Positions 43,964-54,053 are shown, counted from the stretch's first letter. The stretch is 64,000 nt of DNA from Gammaproteobacteria bacterium HGW-Gammaproteobacteria-15 (GCA_002840125.1 PGZF01000003.1:124001-188000); one strand, 5' to 3'. Program-made: numbers and translations. Notes: a model not told the origin generated them from the letters alone.

Positions 43964-43978
43964 GGAATATTTCATTCC
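43964..43978. promoter_or_regulatory. Second short inverted repeat in the divergent promoter region
   Basis: GGAAT-ATTTC-ATTCC, arms of 5 with a spacer of 5, lies 5 bases after the longer inverted repeat and 70 bases before the NlpC gene start. It could be part of the same operator. Confidence 0.35.
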
Positions 43979-44047
43979 TTGGCAGTATGGTTATGCCAAT
44001 TGCTGAGTGAAAAAAGCCTGAAAAACAACGTATTTAAAGGAGTGTGA

Positions 44048-45439
44048 ATGAGAAAGCTGTTATTACTGCTGTGTTGCTGGTGCGGTGCTACTGTTGCAGC
44101 CTTTGCTGAAGAACAGTTTAGTACCGATGTACCATTGCTCCGGCAGGAACAGCTGAACAGCACTTTTTGGCAGACGAAACTCACCGGCGCCGACAAACTG
44201 CTGTTAAGTACTGAGCAAATAGCCGCGCGTACTCAGCAAATTTTTAACCAGCAGAGCGAAATGCAGCTGTTGCAAAACCTGCCCACGCATTACAGTAAAA
44301 ATGAGCTGACGGCTATTTTACAGGCTGTCAGCAGCGTACCTAAAACGCCACGCTTTTATGCAGATGGCAGCGAGGTGACGCCAAAGCAGTGGCAAGGCTA
44401 CACTGCATTGCTGGCGCAAAAACAGCTCAAACCACAAACGGCGATACAGTTTGGTTTGGTGGTAAAACGCACTGCGCTGCGGGCATTTCCTACCGACGAC
44501 CGGGTTTTTAATGTGCAATTAAATACCGATCTTGACCGCTTTGCCGAAACAGCACTGTTTGTTGCCGATGCCGTAGCGGTGTTGCACCAGAGCCAGGATA
44601 AGCAATGGTTATTGGTACACAGTTTTAATTATACCGGCTGGGTAAAAGCTGCGGATATCGCCATTGGCAGTAAAGAGCAGGTGTTTGCCTATACCGCTAA
44701 GGCGCCTTTTCTGGTAACTACCGGGGCTAAGGTTCGCACTGCTTATAACCCTGAAGTGGCTGCTGTGTCTGAACTACAACTGGATATGGGCATCCGTTTG
44801 CCGCAACTTAACGCCGCAGAAATTGGTGCTGCTGAAACCGGTTTTAAAGTGCATGGCCAGAACCCGGCAGCCAGTTATATAGTGCAGTTGCCGCTGCGCC
44901 GCACAGATGGCAGCCTGGCCTTTACGGCTGCGCTTATTCCGCGCTCAGAAGATATGCATCAGGGGTATCTGCCGTTTACTGCCAGTAATATTGTGGCGCA
45001 GGCGTTTAAGTTTTTAGGTGAGCGTTATGGCTGGGGCCATGATTACAATGGCCGTGACTGCACCGGTTTTATTGGCGAAATTTTTCGCAGCTTTGGTTTT
45101 TTAATGCCGCGTAATTCCGGCCAGCAGGGTAATGGCAGTTATGGCCGCAATATACGGTTTGACAGCCAAAGCAGTAAAGATGACAAGTTAACCGCCATAC
45201 AGCAGGCACAGGTGGGCGATTTACTGTATTTTCCCGGCCATGTCTCGCTGTATCTGGGCATGCTGGATGAACAGCCGTTTATGATCCACGATGTAAACAC
45301 CCTGGTATATCCGACAGCCAATGGCGGGCTTTATGTCGGCACCCTGAACGGTGTAGTGGTTACGCCATTACTGCCATTACATGCCAATCCGGAGCAATCT
45401 TATCTGGATGCACTCTATGCTATTAAATCACTGCGTTAA
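44048..45439 (+). CDS. Periplasmic SH3/NlpC-P60 murein-peptide endopeptidase
   Basis: A 463-aa exported protein; the signal peptide ends after AAFA (about residue 20). The order fits the N_NLPC_P60, SH3b1, SH3b2, NLPC_P60 layout: an N-terminal helical domain (about 25-120), two SH3-type domains (about 130-290) and the peptidase (about 310-460). Catalytic residues are Cys338 in GRDCTGF, His398 in PGHVSLYLG and His414 in MIHDV. Relatives cut between D-Glu and the diamino acid in stem peptides, releasing L-Ala-D-Glu. The epimerase that uses this dipeptide follows after 11 bases, which strongly supports the role. AAAGGAG precedes ATG. Confidence 0.9.
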   Translation: MRKLLLLLCCWCGATVAAFAEEQFSTDVPLLRQEQLNSTFWQTKLTGADKLLLSTEQIAARTQQIFNQQSEMQLLQNLPTHYSKNELTAILQAVSSVPKTPRFYADGSEVTPKQWQGYTALLAQKQLKPQTAIQFGLVVKRTALRAFPTDDRVFNVQLNTDLDRFAETALFVADAVAVLHQSQDKQWLLVHSFNYTGWVKAADIAIGSKEQVFAYTAKAPFLVTTGAKVRTAYNPEVAAVSELQLDMGIRLPQLNAAEIGAAETGFKVHGQNPAASYIVQLPLRRTDGSLAFTAALIPRSEDMHQGYLPFTASNIVAQAFKFLGERYGWGHDYNGRDCTGFIGEIFRSFGFLMPRNSGQQGNGSYGRNIRFDSQSSKDDKLTAIQQAQVGDLLYFPGHVSLYLGMLDEQPFMIHDVNTLVYPTANGGLYVGTLNGVVVTPLLPLHANPEQSYLDALYAIKSLR

Positions 45440-45450
45440 CAGAGGCAACT

Positions 45451-46545
45451 ATGAAAATAACTGATATCAGACTGGGTATGTTACGTGTGCCTCTGAAAAC
45501 CCCGTTTAAAACCGCACTGCGCACCGTAAATACCATTGAGGATGTGGTGGTGATGGTGGAAACCGATACCGGCCATATTGGTTATGGCTCAGCACCTGCC
45601 ACAGCGGTGATCACCGGCGATATCCATGGCTCTATTATTGAAGCTATCCGCACTGTGATTAAGCCTAAAATTGTTGGGCAGGAAATAGCTGATTTAAATC
45701 ATATTATCCGCCTTATGCAAAACTGTATTATGAAAAACTACAGCGCTAAAGCGGCGGTAGAAATGGCAGTTTATGACTTGTTCGCGCAGTTATATAAAGC
45801 ACCGCTATATAAAATACTTGGCGGCGGTGTGCCTAAAATAACCACTGATATTACTATCAGTGTGGATTACATCGACAAAATGGTGGCCGACTCGTTAAGC
45901 GCTATTGACCGGGGCTTTGAAACCTTAAAGGTGAAAGTAGGCAAAGATATTGGTGTCGACATTGAGCGGGTTAAAGCAATTTATGCTGCGGTGGAAGGCA
46001 AAGCGTTAATCCGGCTGGATGCAAATCAGGGTTGGACAGCAAAAGAAGCGGTATATGCACTGCATAAACTGGAGGATGCCGGTGTCCGGCTGGAACTGGT
46101 AGAGCAGCCGGTAAAAGCCTATGATTTAGAAGGTTTAAAGTATATTACCGAGCGTGTGCATACGCCGGTAATGGCTGATGAAAGCAGCTTTGGACCGCGT
46201 GAGGTAATTGACCTTATTAAAATGCGTGCTGCCGACATTATTAATATTAAGTTGATGAAAACCGGCGGCATTGCCAATGCCATTAAAATTGCTGATATCT
46301 GCTCGTTTTACGATATGCAATGCATGATAGGTTGTATGCTCGAAGGCAGCATCAGTGTTGCGGCTGCTGTGCATGTGGCGGTGGCAAAATCAGATGTGAT
46401 TACCAAAATCGATCTGGATGGGCCCTCACTATGCCTGTTTGATCCGGTAAAAAGCAGTGTTAAGTTTAATGATGCGGATATTACTATTGAAGATGCACCG
46501 GGGCTGGGTATTACCGCTATAGAAGGGCTGGAAATGCTGCCATAA
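45451..46545 (+). CDS. L-Ala-D/L-Glu epimerase (dipeptide epimerase, enolase superfamily)
   Basis: A 364-aa enzyme that converts L-Ala-D-Glu from murein to L-Ala-L-Glu so that it can be degraded. The muconate-lactonising subgroup motifs are intact: Lys160-x-Lys162 (LKVKVG), metal ligands Asp190 (LDANQGW), Glu218 (VEQP) and Asp243 (ADES), and the opposite-face base Lys267 in INIKLMKTGG. The N-terminal lid (PLKTPFKTALRTVN) matches known Ala-Glu epimerases. It lies 11 bases after the NlpC gene in an operon and ends 5 bases before the convergent regulator. Other dipeptide specificities are possible. Confidence 0.9.
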   Translation: MKITDIRLGMLRVPLKTPFKTALRTVNTIEDVVVMVETDTGHIGYGSAPATAVITGDIHGSIIEAIRTVIKPKIVGQEIADLNHIIRLMQNCIMKNYSAKAAVEMAVYDLFAQLYKAPLYKILGGGVPKITTDITISVDYIDKMVADSLSAIDRGFETLKVKVGKDIGVDIERVKAIYAAVEGKALIRLDANQGWTAKEAVYALHKLEDAGVRLELVEQPVKAYDLEGLKYITERVHTPVMADESSFGPREVIDLIKMRAADIINIKLMKTGGIANAIKIADICSFYDMQCMIGCMLEGSISVAAAVHVAVAKSDVITKIDLDGPSLCLFDPVKSSVKFNDADITIEDAPGLGITAIEGLEMLP

Positions 46546-46550
46546 GGCTG

Positions 46551-47396
46551 TTACAGGTTTTCCAGCAAATCCGGCAATTTGCTGTTTTCTTCCAGCTGGT
46601 AATCATTGTTCAGCTGCTGGCACAGCAACAAGTACACAATATGGCACAGGTGCTGCTGTGCCAATTGCACCAAGATCGGGTTAAGCCGCACGTTTTCATC
46701 GCCATGTAACACAAACAGCGCCAAGTCTGCCGCCAGGCTAAGCGCATTGGTTTTATAGCTGGTAAGGCTAATAATACGAATTTGCCGCTGGCGGGCAAAT
46801 TTGGCCAGTTTCAGTAAATCGTTATTCTGGCCAGACTCAGATATCAGCAGCAACACACTGTTATTGCCAAGCATACTGGTTAGCTGCAAGGTAACGGCCG
46901 GATCGCTGTTAGTCAGTGCCAGTTTACCCAATTGCAGCAAGCGGTATTGCATATCATGAGCCACGATGCCGGACTGGCCAAAACCCGCGATCAGAATTTT
47001 ATCTGCCTGTGACAGCAAGTCGGCTACATCCAGCAAGGTTTTTTCGGCGTTAATTTCCAGTAAGGCACGAAAATGATGCTGCAGGCTAAACTGCAGTTGT
47101 TCTACCAATGTCAGCAATGTATTGGGCTGCGGCTTAAGTTCATTAGTGTCACGTTGCAGGGTAGATGCGGTAATAACAGCTTCACTGACTGCCAGTTTTA
47201 AATCCGGGTAACCTTTGTAGCCCAGTTTCTGGCAAAACTTTACTACGCTCGACTGGCTGATCCCTACTGCATCGGCCAGTTGCTGCGAGGAGTAATCACG
47301 CAGCAAATGCGCGTTGTCTAAAATAAAATCTGCCAGCTTCCGCTCAATCACTGACATTTGTTCCAGCATGCCGCGAATTTTCAGTAAACACACCAT
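46551..47396 (-). CDS. RpiR/MurR-family transcriptional regulator
   Basis: A 281-aa protein with an N-terminal HTH_6 domain (residues 1-75; DYSSQQLADAVGISQSSVVK FCQKLGYKG) and a C-terminal SIS domain (about 120-260; KILIAGFGQSGIVAHDMQYR, LLISESGQNNDLLKLA). SIS domains of this family bind sugar phosphates; MurR senses MurNAc-6-phosphate. Next to an NlpC peptidase and Ala-Glu epimerase, a murein-derived ligand is likely but not shown. AAGGA lies 12 bases before ATG. An inverted repeat upstream could be its own operator. Confidence 0.9.
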   Translation of the reverse strand: MVCLLKIRGMLEQMSVIERKLADFILDNAHLLRDYSSQQLADAVGISQSSVVKFCQKLGYKGYPDLKLAVSEAVITASTLQRDTNELKPQPNTLLTLVEQLQFSLQHHFRALLEINAEKTLLDVADLLSQADKILIAGFGQSGIVAHDMQYRLLQLGKLALTNSDPAVTLQLTSMLGNNSVLLLISESGQNNDLLKLAKFARQRQIRIISLTSYKTNALSLAADLALFVLHGDENVRLNPILVQLAQQHLCHIVYLLLCQQLNNDYQLEENSKLPDLLENL

Positions 47397-47446
47397 AATA
47401 CGATCTTCCTTTTGCTGGCTGCTGCAGTGAGCGAGAATTTGTTATT

Positions 47447-47465
47447 AATACTTAGTTTCAGTATT
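47447..47465. promoter_or_regulatory. Inverted repeat upstream of the rpiR-type gene
   Basis: AATACT-TAGTTTC-AGTATT, arms of 6 with a 7-base spacer, lies 51 bases upstream of the regulator start. It is a candidate autoregulatory site. It does not share an obvious half site with the repeat at 43927. The rest of 47466-47650 shows no gene. Confidence 0.4.
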
Positions 47466-47655
47466 GAATAATTTATTCTGACTTGGCAAGTCACTGTTGC
47501 AAAAAGCGCTAACACAATATCAGCCTGGCGAGGTTTAAGCTGTTTTGATCTCACTGTCTGATCTACGCTCCACTTTTTTCCACCAAAATCATCATCTTTG
47601 CTACAGAGCTTATTTTTACTGTGGTTGCAATCGATCAATACACACTGTTTTTACC

Positions 47656-47685
47656 TTGACAAGGGGGAAAGCGGCACCCTAAACT
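47656..47685 (+). promoter_or_regulatory. dcw promoter (Pmra)
   Basis: TTGACA (47656-47661) is a perfect -35 hexamer. TAAACT (47680-47685) follows after 18 bases as a four-of-six -10 hexamer. Transcription would start near 47692, at the first MraZ box. Confidence 0.75.
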
Positions 47686-47693
47686 GTATCGTT

Positions 47694-47728
47694 GTGGGGA
47701 TTTGTGGGTAATAGTGGATCAAATTGGG
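47694..47728 (+). promoter_or_regulatory. Four MraZ boxes with 10-bp spacing
   Basis: GTGGG (47694), GTGGG (47704), GTGGA (47714) and TTGGG (47724) recur every 10 bases. This matches the known MraZ operator of TGGGN repeats separated by 5 bases. They lie just after the predicted start point and 46 bases before mraZ, where MraZ would repress the cluster. Confidence 0.85.
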
Positions 47729-47773
47729 TTGCCCAGAAGCCAAAACCGTTAAATTACATACTCAGGAAGCTTA

Positions 47774-48238
47774 ATGTTTCGTGGCTCATTTACGTTGACA
47801 CTGGACGAGAAAGGCCGGTTAGCGCTACCCGCGCGCTACCGTGAATTTCTGCTGTCTGATTGTCAGGGCCATTTGATCTGTACTATTGACCTGCACGACC
47901 CCTGCTTATTGTTGTACCCGCTGGCCGAGTGGGAAGAAATAGAAGAAAAACTCAAACGCCTGTCCAGCTTAAACCCGCAGGAACGCCGCTTACAGCGCGT
48001 GCTGCTGGGTAATGCCACTGATTGCGATATGGACAAAAGTGGCCGTATTTTATTGCCTGCTCCACTTAGGCAGCACGCTGGCCTGACCAAAGGTATCCGC
48101 CTGGTTGGCCAGTTAAATAAATTTGAAATCTGGGATGAAACAGCCTGGCATGAGCGGCTTGCTGCAGATATTGCACTAGAGCAGGCTCAGGCCGGTGACG
48201 TTGAATTGTCAGAGCGATTACAGGACTTTGCACTGTAA
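47774..48238 (+). CDS. mraZ: Transcriptional regulator MraZ
   Basis: A 154-aa protein (E. coli 152) made of two AbrB-like SpoVT domains; the start [24 protein letters not shown] and the second [18 protein letters not shown] are characteristic. It forms a ring that binds the TGGG repeats in its own promoter and represses the dcw cluster. AGGAAG lies 8 bases upstream. One base separates its stop from the rsmH start. Confidence 0.97.
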   Translation: MFRGSFTLTLDEKGRLALPARYREFLLSDCQGHLICTIDLHDPCLLLYPLAEWEEIEEKLKRLSSLNPQERRLQRVLLGNATDCDMDKSGRILLPAPLRQHAGLTKGIRLVGQLNKFEIWDETAWHERLAADIALEQAQAGDVELSERLQDFAL

Positions 48239-48239
48239 A

Positions 48240-49184
48240 ATGACTACTGTGGCGCATATTTCCGTTCTGCTGCAAGAAGCACTGGACGGGCTAGCAATAA
48301 AACCTGACGGCTGTTACCTGGACGGTACTTTCGGCCGCGGTGGCCACAGCCGGGCTATTTTATCCTTATTGGGCCCACAAGGCCGTTTATTTGCTATAGA
48401 TCGCGACCCCACCGCGATAGCAGCTGCCGAGTCACTTAAGGCAGATCCCCGTTTTCATATCACCCACAGCCCCTTTGCTGCCCTGGCAACTATTGCTGAG
48501 CAGTTGCACATCAACGGTGCACTCGATGGCATTTTACTCGATCTTGGCGTGTCCTCCCCACAACTGGACGACGCTGATCGTGGTTTTAGTTTTATGCGCG
48601 ACGGCCCGCTGGATATGCGGATGGACCCCAGCTCAGGCATCAGTGCCGCCAAGTGGCTGGCCGAAGCCGACGTTGAGGATATCAGTTTTGTATTGCGGGA
48701 ATACGGCGAAGAAAAGTTTGCCTGGCGCATAGCGCAGGCCATCGTCGCTGCGCGCGCAGAAACCCAGATAACCCGCACGGCGCAGTTGGCCAAGCTGATA
48801 AGCGACAGTGTGCCCAAAAGTAATAAAGAGAAAAAACACCCGGCTACGCGCAGCTTTCAGGCGATCCGTATTTATATTAACAGCGAGCTGGAGCAGGTAA
48901 ACCAGGCTTTGCAGGCTGCAATGCAGGTGCTGAAACCCGGTGGCCGTTTAGTGGTGATCAGCTTTCACTCATTGGAAGATCGGCTGGTTAAGCAGTTTAT
49001 GCGCCGCTATGCCAAAGGTGAACCTATACCACGCGGTATACCGCTTACAGCCGCCCAGATGCAACAGCGCACCGAGCTTACGCTGATTGGCAAAGCCATT
49101 ATGCCATCTGAACAAGAGCTTGAAGCCAACCCCAGAGCTCGCAGTGCAGTGCTGCGTATAGCAGAGAAGCAGCGCCATGAGTAA
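48240..49184 (+). CDS. rsmH: 16S rRNA (cytosine(1402)-N4)-methyltransferase RsmH
   Basis: A 314-aa SAM-dependent enzyme modifying C1402, the same base as RsmI. Motifs are [35 protein letters not shown] (SAM loop), [20 protein letters not shown] and [19 protein letters not shown] 48240 fits the family start; an upstream in-frame start would lie within mraZ. The last 8 bases overlap ftsL. Confidence 0.96.
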   Translation: MTTVAHISVLLQEALDGLAIKPDGCYLDGTFGRGGHSRAILSLLGPQGRLFAIDRDPTAIAAAESLKADPRFHITHSPFAALATIAEQLHINGALDGILLDLGVSSPQLDDADRGFSFMRDGPLDMRMDPSSGISAAKWLAEADVEDISFVLREYGEEKFAWRIAQAIVAARAETQITRTAQLAKLISDSVPKSNKEKKHPATRSFQAIRIYINSELEQVNQALQAAMQVLKPGGRLVVISFHSLEDRLVKQFMRRYAKGEPIPRGIPLTAAQMQQRTELTLIGKAIMPSEQELEANPRARSAVLRIAEKQRHE

Positions 49185-49485
49185 TATCAGCCTGCACCGC
49201 TTAATTGGCCAGGACTGGCGCGCACAAAAATGGCTGGCGCTGATGCTGCTGGCATGTATTGCCTCGGCGTTGACGGTGGTGCATTTTGCCCATTTAAACC
49301 GCCAGCTGACCATAGCACAGGACGGTTTGTACCAGCAGCGCGATCAACTGGATATAGAATGGCGCAACCTGTTACTGGAGCAACGGGCGTTGTCTGAGCA
49401 CAGCCGTGTGGAAGACATTGCCCGCAACAAATTGCAAATGTTACGTCCTGCCGGTGAGCAGGATGTCGCGGTGACACAACCATGA
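49177..49485 (+). CDS. ftsL: Cell division protein FtsL
   Basis: A 102-aa bitopic protein. A short cytoplasmic N-terminus is followed by one helix (about residues 20-40, [18 protein letters not shown]) and a periplasmic heptad region ([20 protein letters not shown]) that forms a coiled coil with FtsB. It overlaps rsmH by 8 bases and ftsI by 4 (ATGA), as in other gammaproteobacteria. Confidence 0.94.
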   Translation: MSNISLHRLIGQDWRAQKWLALMLLACIASALTVVHFAHLNRQLTIAQDGLYQQRDQLDIEWRNLLLEQRALSEHSRVEDIARNKLQMLRPAGEQDVAVTQP

Positions 49486-51233
49486 GCCGGGCAAAGAAAA
49501 CGCCTCAGGCTAAAGCCAGAACATCACCTTCGGTGCTGGGCTGGCGTTTTGCTTTTGTATTGCTGAGTTTAACGGCCGTTTTTACCGCTTTGGTAGTACG
49601 CGCTGCCTGGCTGCAGGTAATTGAGCCTGACATGCTGGTAAGCCAGGGCGATGCCCGCAGCCTGCGGATAGAGTCGAACAGCGTGCTGCGCGGCATGATA
49701 GTGGACCGTAACGGTGAAGAGCTGGCAGTCAGTGTTGCGGTTGAAGCCATCTGGGCAGATCCGAAAGTGGTTATTGAACGCAATGCCGCAGCCGATGAGC
49801 GGCGCTGGCATGCCCTGGCAGAAATACTGCAGCTGACACCGGCACAGTTATTAAGCCGGATTGGCGACAATCCACAGCGCCGTTTTGTTTACCTGCAGCG
49901 CCAGGTTAACCCTGCGGTGGTCGACTATGTTAAAAAACTCAAAGTACCGGGCATTTATTTTCGCCAGGAGTCACGCCGTTATTACCCGGCAGGTGAAGTT
50001 ACCGCACAGCTGCTGGGCTTTACCAATGTGGACGACGTTGGCGTAGAAGGCATCGAAAAACGCTTTGACGAGCTGCTAACCGGCACGGCCGGGCGCAAAG
50101 TATTTCGTAAAGATGCCAAAGGCCGTGAAATTGAAGTGATTGAACGCGCCCAGGCGCAGGCGCCGGGCAATGTGCAGTTAAGTATTGATCAGCGTATTCA
50201 GTCGGTAACGTACCGCGAGCTGAAAAAAGCCGTACTGGCACACGGTGCTACTTCAGGCTCAGCTATTGTGGTGGATGTATTAACCGGCGAAGTGCTGGCG
50301 ATGGTTAACAGCCCGTCGTTTAACCCGAATAACCGCCGTAATACACCGTCTTACCTGTTTCGCAACCGCGCCATTGCTGACACCTTTGAGCCTGGTTCAA
50401 CCATGAAACCGCTGGCGGTGCTCAGTGCGCTGGAATTTGGTTCAGCCAAACTAAACGAGGTCGTTAACACATCGCCGGGCTATATGCGTATTGGTGGTAG
50501 CTGGGTGCGTGATGCTAACAACTATAACAACCTCAGCCTGACCGGCATTATTCAGAAATCGAGCAATATCGGCGTAAGTAAACTGGTGCTGGATATGCCG
50601 GTAGAACATGTTATTGGCCTGTACGCCAATATGGGGCTGGGCATGGATACCGGCCTGGGCCTGAACGGCGAAAGTGGCGGCATGTTAAGCCATCGCCGGC
50701 GCTGGTCTGATTTTGAGCGCGCTACCTTATCTTTTGGCTATGGTTTGTCGGTTACCGCAGCGCAACTGGCCAAAGTGTATTCCACCATGGCCAATGGCGG
50801 CATCAGCCGGCCATTGACGATTTTAAAATCAGATCAACCTTATCCGGGCGAACAGGTGCTGGCCCCAAAGCATGCCGCAGCGATGCTGGAAATGATGGAA
50901 GCCAATATTATGCCAGGTGGCACCGCCACCCGTGCTCAGGTTAAAGGCTACCGCGTGGGCGGTAAAACGGGTACTGCGCGTAAAGCTATAGCCGGTGGTT
51001 ACGGTGATGACTATGTCGCTTCATTCGCAGGTGTTGGCCCGGTGTCTAACCCGCGGCTGGCATGTGTAGTGGTAATTAACGAACCCGCCGGTGACTTTTA
51101 CCACGGCGGTGAAATTGCCGCGCCGGTGTTTGCCAATATTATGGGGGCAACTATGCAACTACTGAACCTGGCCCCGGATAGCAACAGCCAGCCTAAACGC
51201 TCTGCCGTAACGGGAGGCCGTGATGCCGGTTAA
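49482..51233 (+). CDS. ftsI: Septal peptidoglycan transpeptidase FtsI (PBP3)
   Basis: A 583-aa class B penicillin-binding protein anchored by one helix (about 23-45). The pedestal domain spans about 60-220. The transpeptidase domain has Ser306 in STMK, the SSN motif (KSSNIG) and KTGT (GGKTGTARK). It cross-links septal wall with FtsW. ATGA overlap with ftsL; the 3' end overlaps the murE start by 11 bases. Confidence 0.97.
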   Translation: MSRAKKTPQAKARTSPSVLGWRFAFVLLSLTAVFTALVVRAAWLQVIEPDMLVSQGDARSLRIESNSVLRGMIVDRNGEELAVSVAVEAIWADPKVVIERNAAADERRWHALAEILQLTPAQLLSRIGDNPQRRFVYLQRQVNPAVVDYVKKLKVPGIYFRQESRRYYPAGEVTAQLLGFTNVDDVGVEGIEKRFDELLTGTAGRKVFRKDAKGREIEVIERAQAQAPGNVQLSIDQRIQSVTYRELKKAVLAHGATSGSAIVVDVLTGEVLAMVNSPSFNPNNRRNTPSYLFRNRAIADTFEPGSTMKPLAVLSALEFGSAKLNEVVNTSPGYMRIGGSWVRDANNYNNLSLTGIIQKSSNIGVSKLVLDMPVEHVIGLYANMGLGMDTGLGLNGESGGMLSHRRRWSDFERATLSFGYGLSVTAAQLAKVYSTMANGGISRPLTILKSDQPYPGEQVLAPKHAAAMLEMMEANIMPGGTATRAQVKGYRVGGKTGTARKAIAGGYGDDYVASFAGVGPVSNPRLACVVVINEPAGDFYHGGEIAAPVFANIMGATMQLLNLAPDSNSQPKRSAVTGGRDAG

Positions 51234-52680
51234 TGCCCGCAGCTGGTTAGCTGCTTATGCTATCAAGGCTCTTGATGTTCAGGTGCAACAATTGCAGCTG
51301 GATAGCCGCAAAGTGGGCGCCGGTGATGTATTTCTGGCCATACCGGGTGTGCAGCAGCATGGTAACCAGTTTATTGCCAAAGCGTTAGCGCAGGGCGCGG
51401 CTCTGGTGTTAACCGACAGCGGTAACTACGCCGACGCGCGCATTATGGTGTTACCGCAGTTAAGCCAAATACTGCCACAACTGGTTAGCGCGTTTTATCA
51501 GCAACCGGCCACGCAATTGCAACTGGTGGGTATTACCGGTACTAACGGTAAATCCAGCATAGCGTTTTTTATTAATCAGCTGGCAGAGCTGCTGGCTACT
51601 AATGCTGCGGTTATCGGCACTCTGGGCTATGGCTATTATCAAAAGCTGACCACCTTACCTAACACCACACCACATTTCGTTGATTTACAACGTATTCTTG
51701 CAGAGTTTGTTAGCTCAGACGTTAAGCTGGCGGCAATGGAAGTGTCATCCCATGCGTTGGTGCAACAACGGGTTGCCGGTTTACATTTCAATGTGGCGGT
51801 GTTTACCAACCTGACACGCGACCATCTTGATTATCACGGCACTATGGCCGAATACGGTGCTGCCAAAGCGCTGCTGTTTAAACCAGAGCTGAGCCGGGCT
51901 GCAGTTATTAATGTATCTGATGAATTTGGCCGTGCTTTGGCTGCGCAGTGTGTAAATCCGCTGTTTGTTTATGGCAAGGCAGAAGACTGCAATGGCTTTG
52001 AGCGTTATCTGGCCTACACAGATGTCGTACCTATGGTTAATGGTTATCAGGTTCGTCTTAGCAGCCATTTAGGCGAGTTCAGCCTGCAACTGCCTCTGCT
52101 GGGCGAGTTTAATATTCAAAACGTGCTGGCCGCTATTGGCGCGCTGTACATGCTGGGCCAGCCGCTCAATGCGCTTATTGCGGCGGCTGAGCAGTTAAAA
52201 GCGGTACCCGGGCGCATGGAGCAATTTGTATTTCCGCAGCAGTTTACTGCGGTTATTGATTACGCCCATACCCCCGACGCACTGCAGCAGGCATTACAGT
52301 CGTTACGTATGCATTGTGCCAGCCGGCTGTGGTGTGTATTTGGCTGCGGCGGCGACAGAGACCGCGGTAAACGGCCGCTAATGGGCCAACTGGCAGAGCT
52401 GTTTGCCGACCATATTATTATTACCGCCGATAATCCGCGTAGCGAAGAGGTAGTGGCAATTTGTGAAGAAATTGCCGCAGGTATGAGCCCGGATGCCAGT
52501 TACCAGATAGAGCCTGATCGCAAAGCTGCCATTAAGCTGGCGCTGGCCAGTGCACAGCCTGGAGACATCGTTCTGGTTGCCGGTAAAGGACATGAAACAG
52601 TACAGATTATTGGCGCAGAAGTACGCCAGTACGACGAGCGCGCGTATTTGCAGCAACTGGTTGCGGAGATGTCATTATGA
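51223..52680 (+). CDS. murE: UDP-MurNAc-tripeptide synthetase MurE
   Basis: A 485-aa Mur ligase adding the third stem residue. The ATP loop is GITGTNGKSS. The C-terminal motif DNPRSEE identifies the meso-diaminopimelate type. ATG 51223 is chosen over the GTG one codon before it; GGGAGG lies 6 bases upstream. ATGA overlap with murF. Confidence 0.96.
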   Translation: MPVNARSWLAAYAIKALDVQVQQLQLDSRKVGAGDVFLAIPGVQQHGNQFIAKALAQGAALVLTDSGNYADARIMVLPQLSQILPQLVSAFYQQPATQLQLVGITGTNGKSSIAFFINQLAELLATNAAVIGTLGYGYYQKLTTLPNTTPHFVDLQRILAEFVSSDVKLAAMEVSSHALVQQRVAGLHFNVAVFTNLTRDHLDYHGTMAEYGAAKALLFKPELSRAAVINVSDEFGRALAAQCVNPLFVYGKAEDCNGFERYLAYTDVVPMVNGYQVRLSSHLGEFSLQLPLLGEFNIQNVLAAIGALYMLGQPLNALIAAAEQLKAVPGRMEQFVFPQQFTAVIDYAHTPDALQQALQSLRMHCASRLWCVFGCGGDRDRGKRPLMGQLAELFADHIIITADNPRSEEVVAICEEIAAGMSPDASYQIEPDRKAAIKLALASAQPGDIVLVAGKGHETVQIIGAEVRQYDERAYLQQLVAEMSL

Positions 52681-54053
52681 TTAGCTTACGCTGTTCCGAC
52701 ATAACTGAAATTTTAAACGGCAGCCTGCACGGCGACGATGCCACAGTTACATCTGTCAGCACCGACAGCCGCAGTATCAGTGCCGGTGAGTTGTTTATTG
52801 CCTTAAAGGGGCCGAATTTTGATGGCACGGCTTTTGTGGCCGAAGTTAAAGCCAAAGGCGCCATTGCGGTAGTCACAGAGCAACAGGTATCTGAAGCGAT
52901 CAGCCAGATTGTGGTAAAAGACACCCGCCTGGCCCTGGGGCAACTGGCTGCGGCCGTAAAAGCCCGGCTGGCGCCAAAAACCATCGCCGTTACCGGCAGT
53001 GCCGGTAAAACCACCGTTAAAGAAATGATGGCGGCCATTTTAAGCCGCCGCGGCCAGGTGTTATCAACTCAGGGTAACTTTAATAACGATATCGGCGTGC
53101 CGCTTACCATGCTGCGCCTGACAGAAAAACACAACTATGCCGTGCTGGAGCTGGGCGCAAATCATCAGGGCGAAATCGCCTACACCACTTCACTGGCTAA
53201 GCCGGATGTTGCCATTATTACCAATGTTGCCGCCTCACATTTAGAAGGTTTTGGGGATGTATACGGTGTAGCTCGTGCCAAAGGCGAAATTTTTAACGGT
53301 TTGTCAGCCAGCGGGCTTGCCATACTGCCTGCCGACAGTGAATACCGTGATTATTGGTTAAAACGGCTTGAAGGCAAAACGGTAATGCAATTTTCAGCTA
53401 CCGGGCCGGCCGATTATTATGCCGAAGGTATAGTGCTGGATAATGAAGGGTGTGCCGGTTTTGAGCTTATCTGCCCGACAGGCCGCCAGTTTATTCAGCT
53501 TACCATCCCAGGGCGGCACAATGTCGCCAATGCGCTGGCCGCTGCTGCTGCCTGTATTGCTGTTGGCGCCACGCTGACTGATGTGCAACTGGGGCTGGCG
53601 CAAATGCAGGCAGTAAAGGGCCGTACCAATGTCAAAATGGTTAACCCGCAACTGCGGCTGATTGATGATAGCTACAATGCAAATGTCGAGTCAGTGAAGG
53701 CGGCAATTGACCTGCTGGCGTCTTATTCCGGCTACCGGGTGCTGGTGTTCGGCGACATGGGTGAACTGGGCGCAGACGCCCGTTTATACCACGAAGAGAT
53801 TGGTTTATACGCAAAAAAATCAGGTATTAATCTGTTGTTCACCCTTGGCGTGTTATCACAGAGCGCCAGTGACTTGTTCAATGGACAAGGCGCTCATTTC
53901 AGTTCGCGTCAGGCGCTGTTACAGCGGCTGTTGCCGATAGTGTCAGAACAACAGGAAGTCACCCTGCTAGTGAAAGGTTCGCGCAGCGCGAAAATGGAAT
54001 TAGTCGTGCAAGACTTGCTAGAAAGATGTCAGCAGGAGAACAGCCCATGCTAG
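52677..54053 (+). CDS. murF: UDP-MurNAc-tripeptide--D-Ala-D-Ala ligase MurF
   Basis: A 458-aa Mur ligase that adds D-Ala-D-Ala. The motifs [33 protein letters not shown] (ATP loop), [11 protein letters not shown] and IDDSYNAN are typical. It overlaps murE by 4 bases, and its 3' end extends 7 bases past the mraY start. Confidence 0.97.
   Translation: MISLRCSDITEILNGSLHGDDATVTSVSTDSRSISAGELFIALKGPNFDGTAFVAEVKAKGAIAVVTEQQVSEAISQIVVKDTRLALGQLAAAVKARLAPKTIAVTGSAGKTTVKEMMAAILSRRGQVLSTQGNFNNDIGVPLTMLRLTEKHNYAVLELGANHQGEIAYTTSLAKPDVAIITNVAASHLEGFGDVYGVARAKGEIFNGLSASGLAILPADSEYRDYWLKRLEGKTVMQFSATGPADYYAEGIVLDNEGCAGFELICPTGRQFIQLTIPGRHNVANALAAAAACIAVGATLTDVQLGLAQMQAVKGRTNVKMVNPQLRLIDDSYNANVESVKAAIDLLASYSGYRVLVFGDMGELGADARLYHEEIGLYAKKSGINLLFTLGVLSQSASDLFNGQGAHFSSRQALLQRLLPIVSEQQEVTLLVKGSRSAKMELVVQDLLERCQQENSPC

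Noticed and set aside
52607..53038. Long minus-strand frames inside the dcw cluster (also at 48455, 49505, 55872, 61835 and 63161)
   Set aside because: All are shadows of well-supported mur and fts genes on the plus strand.
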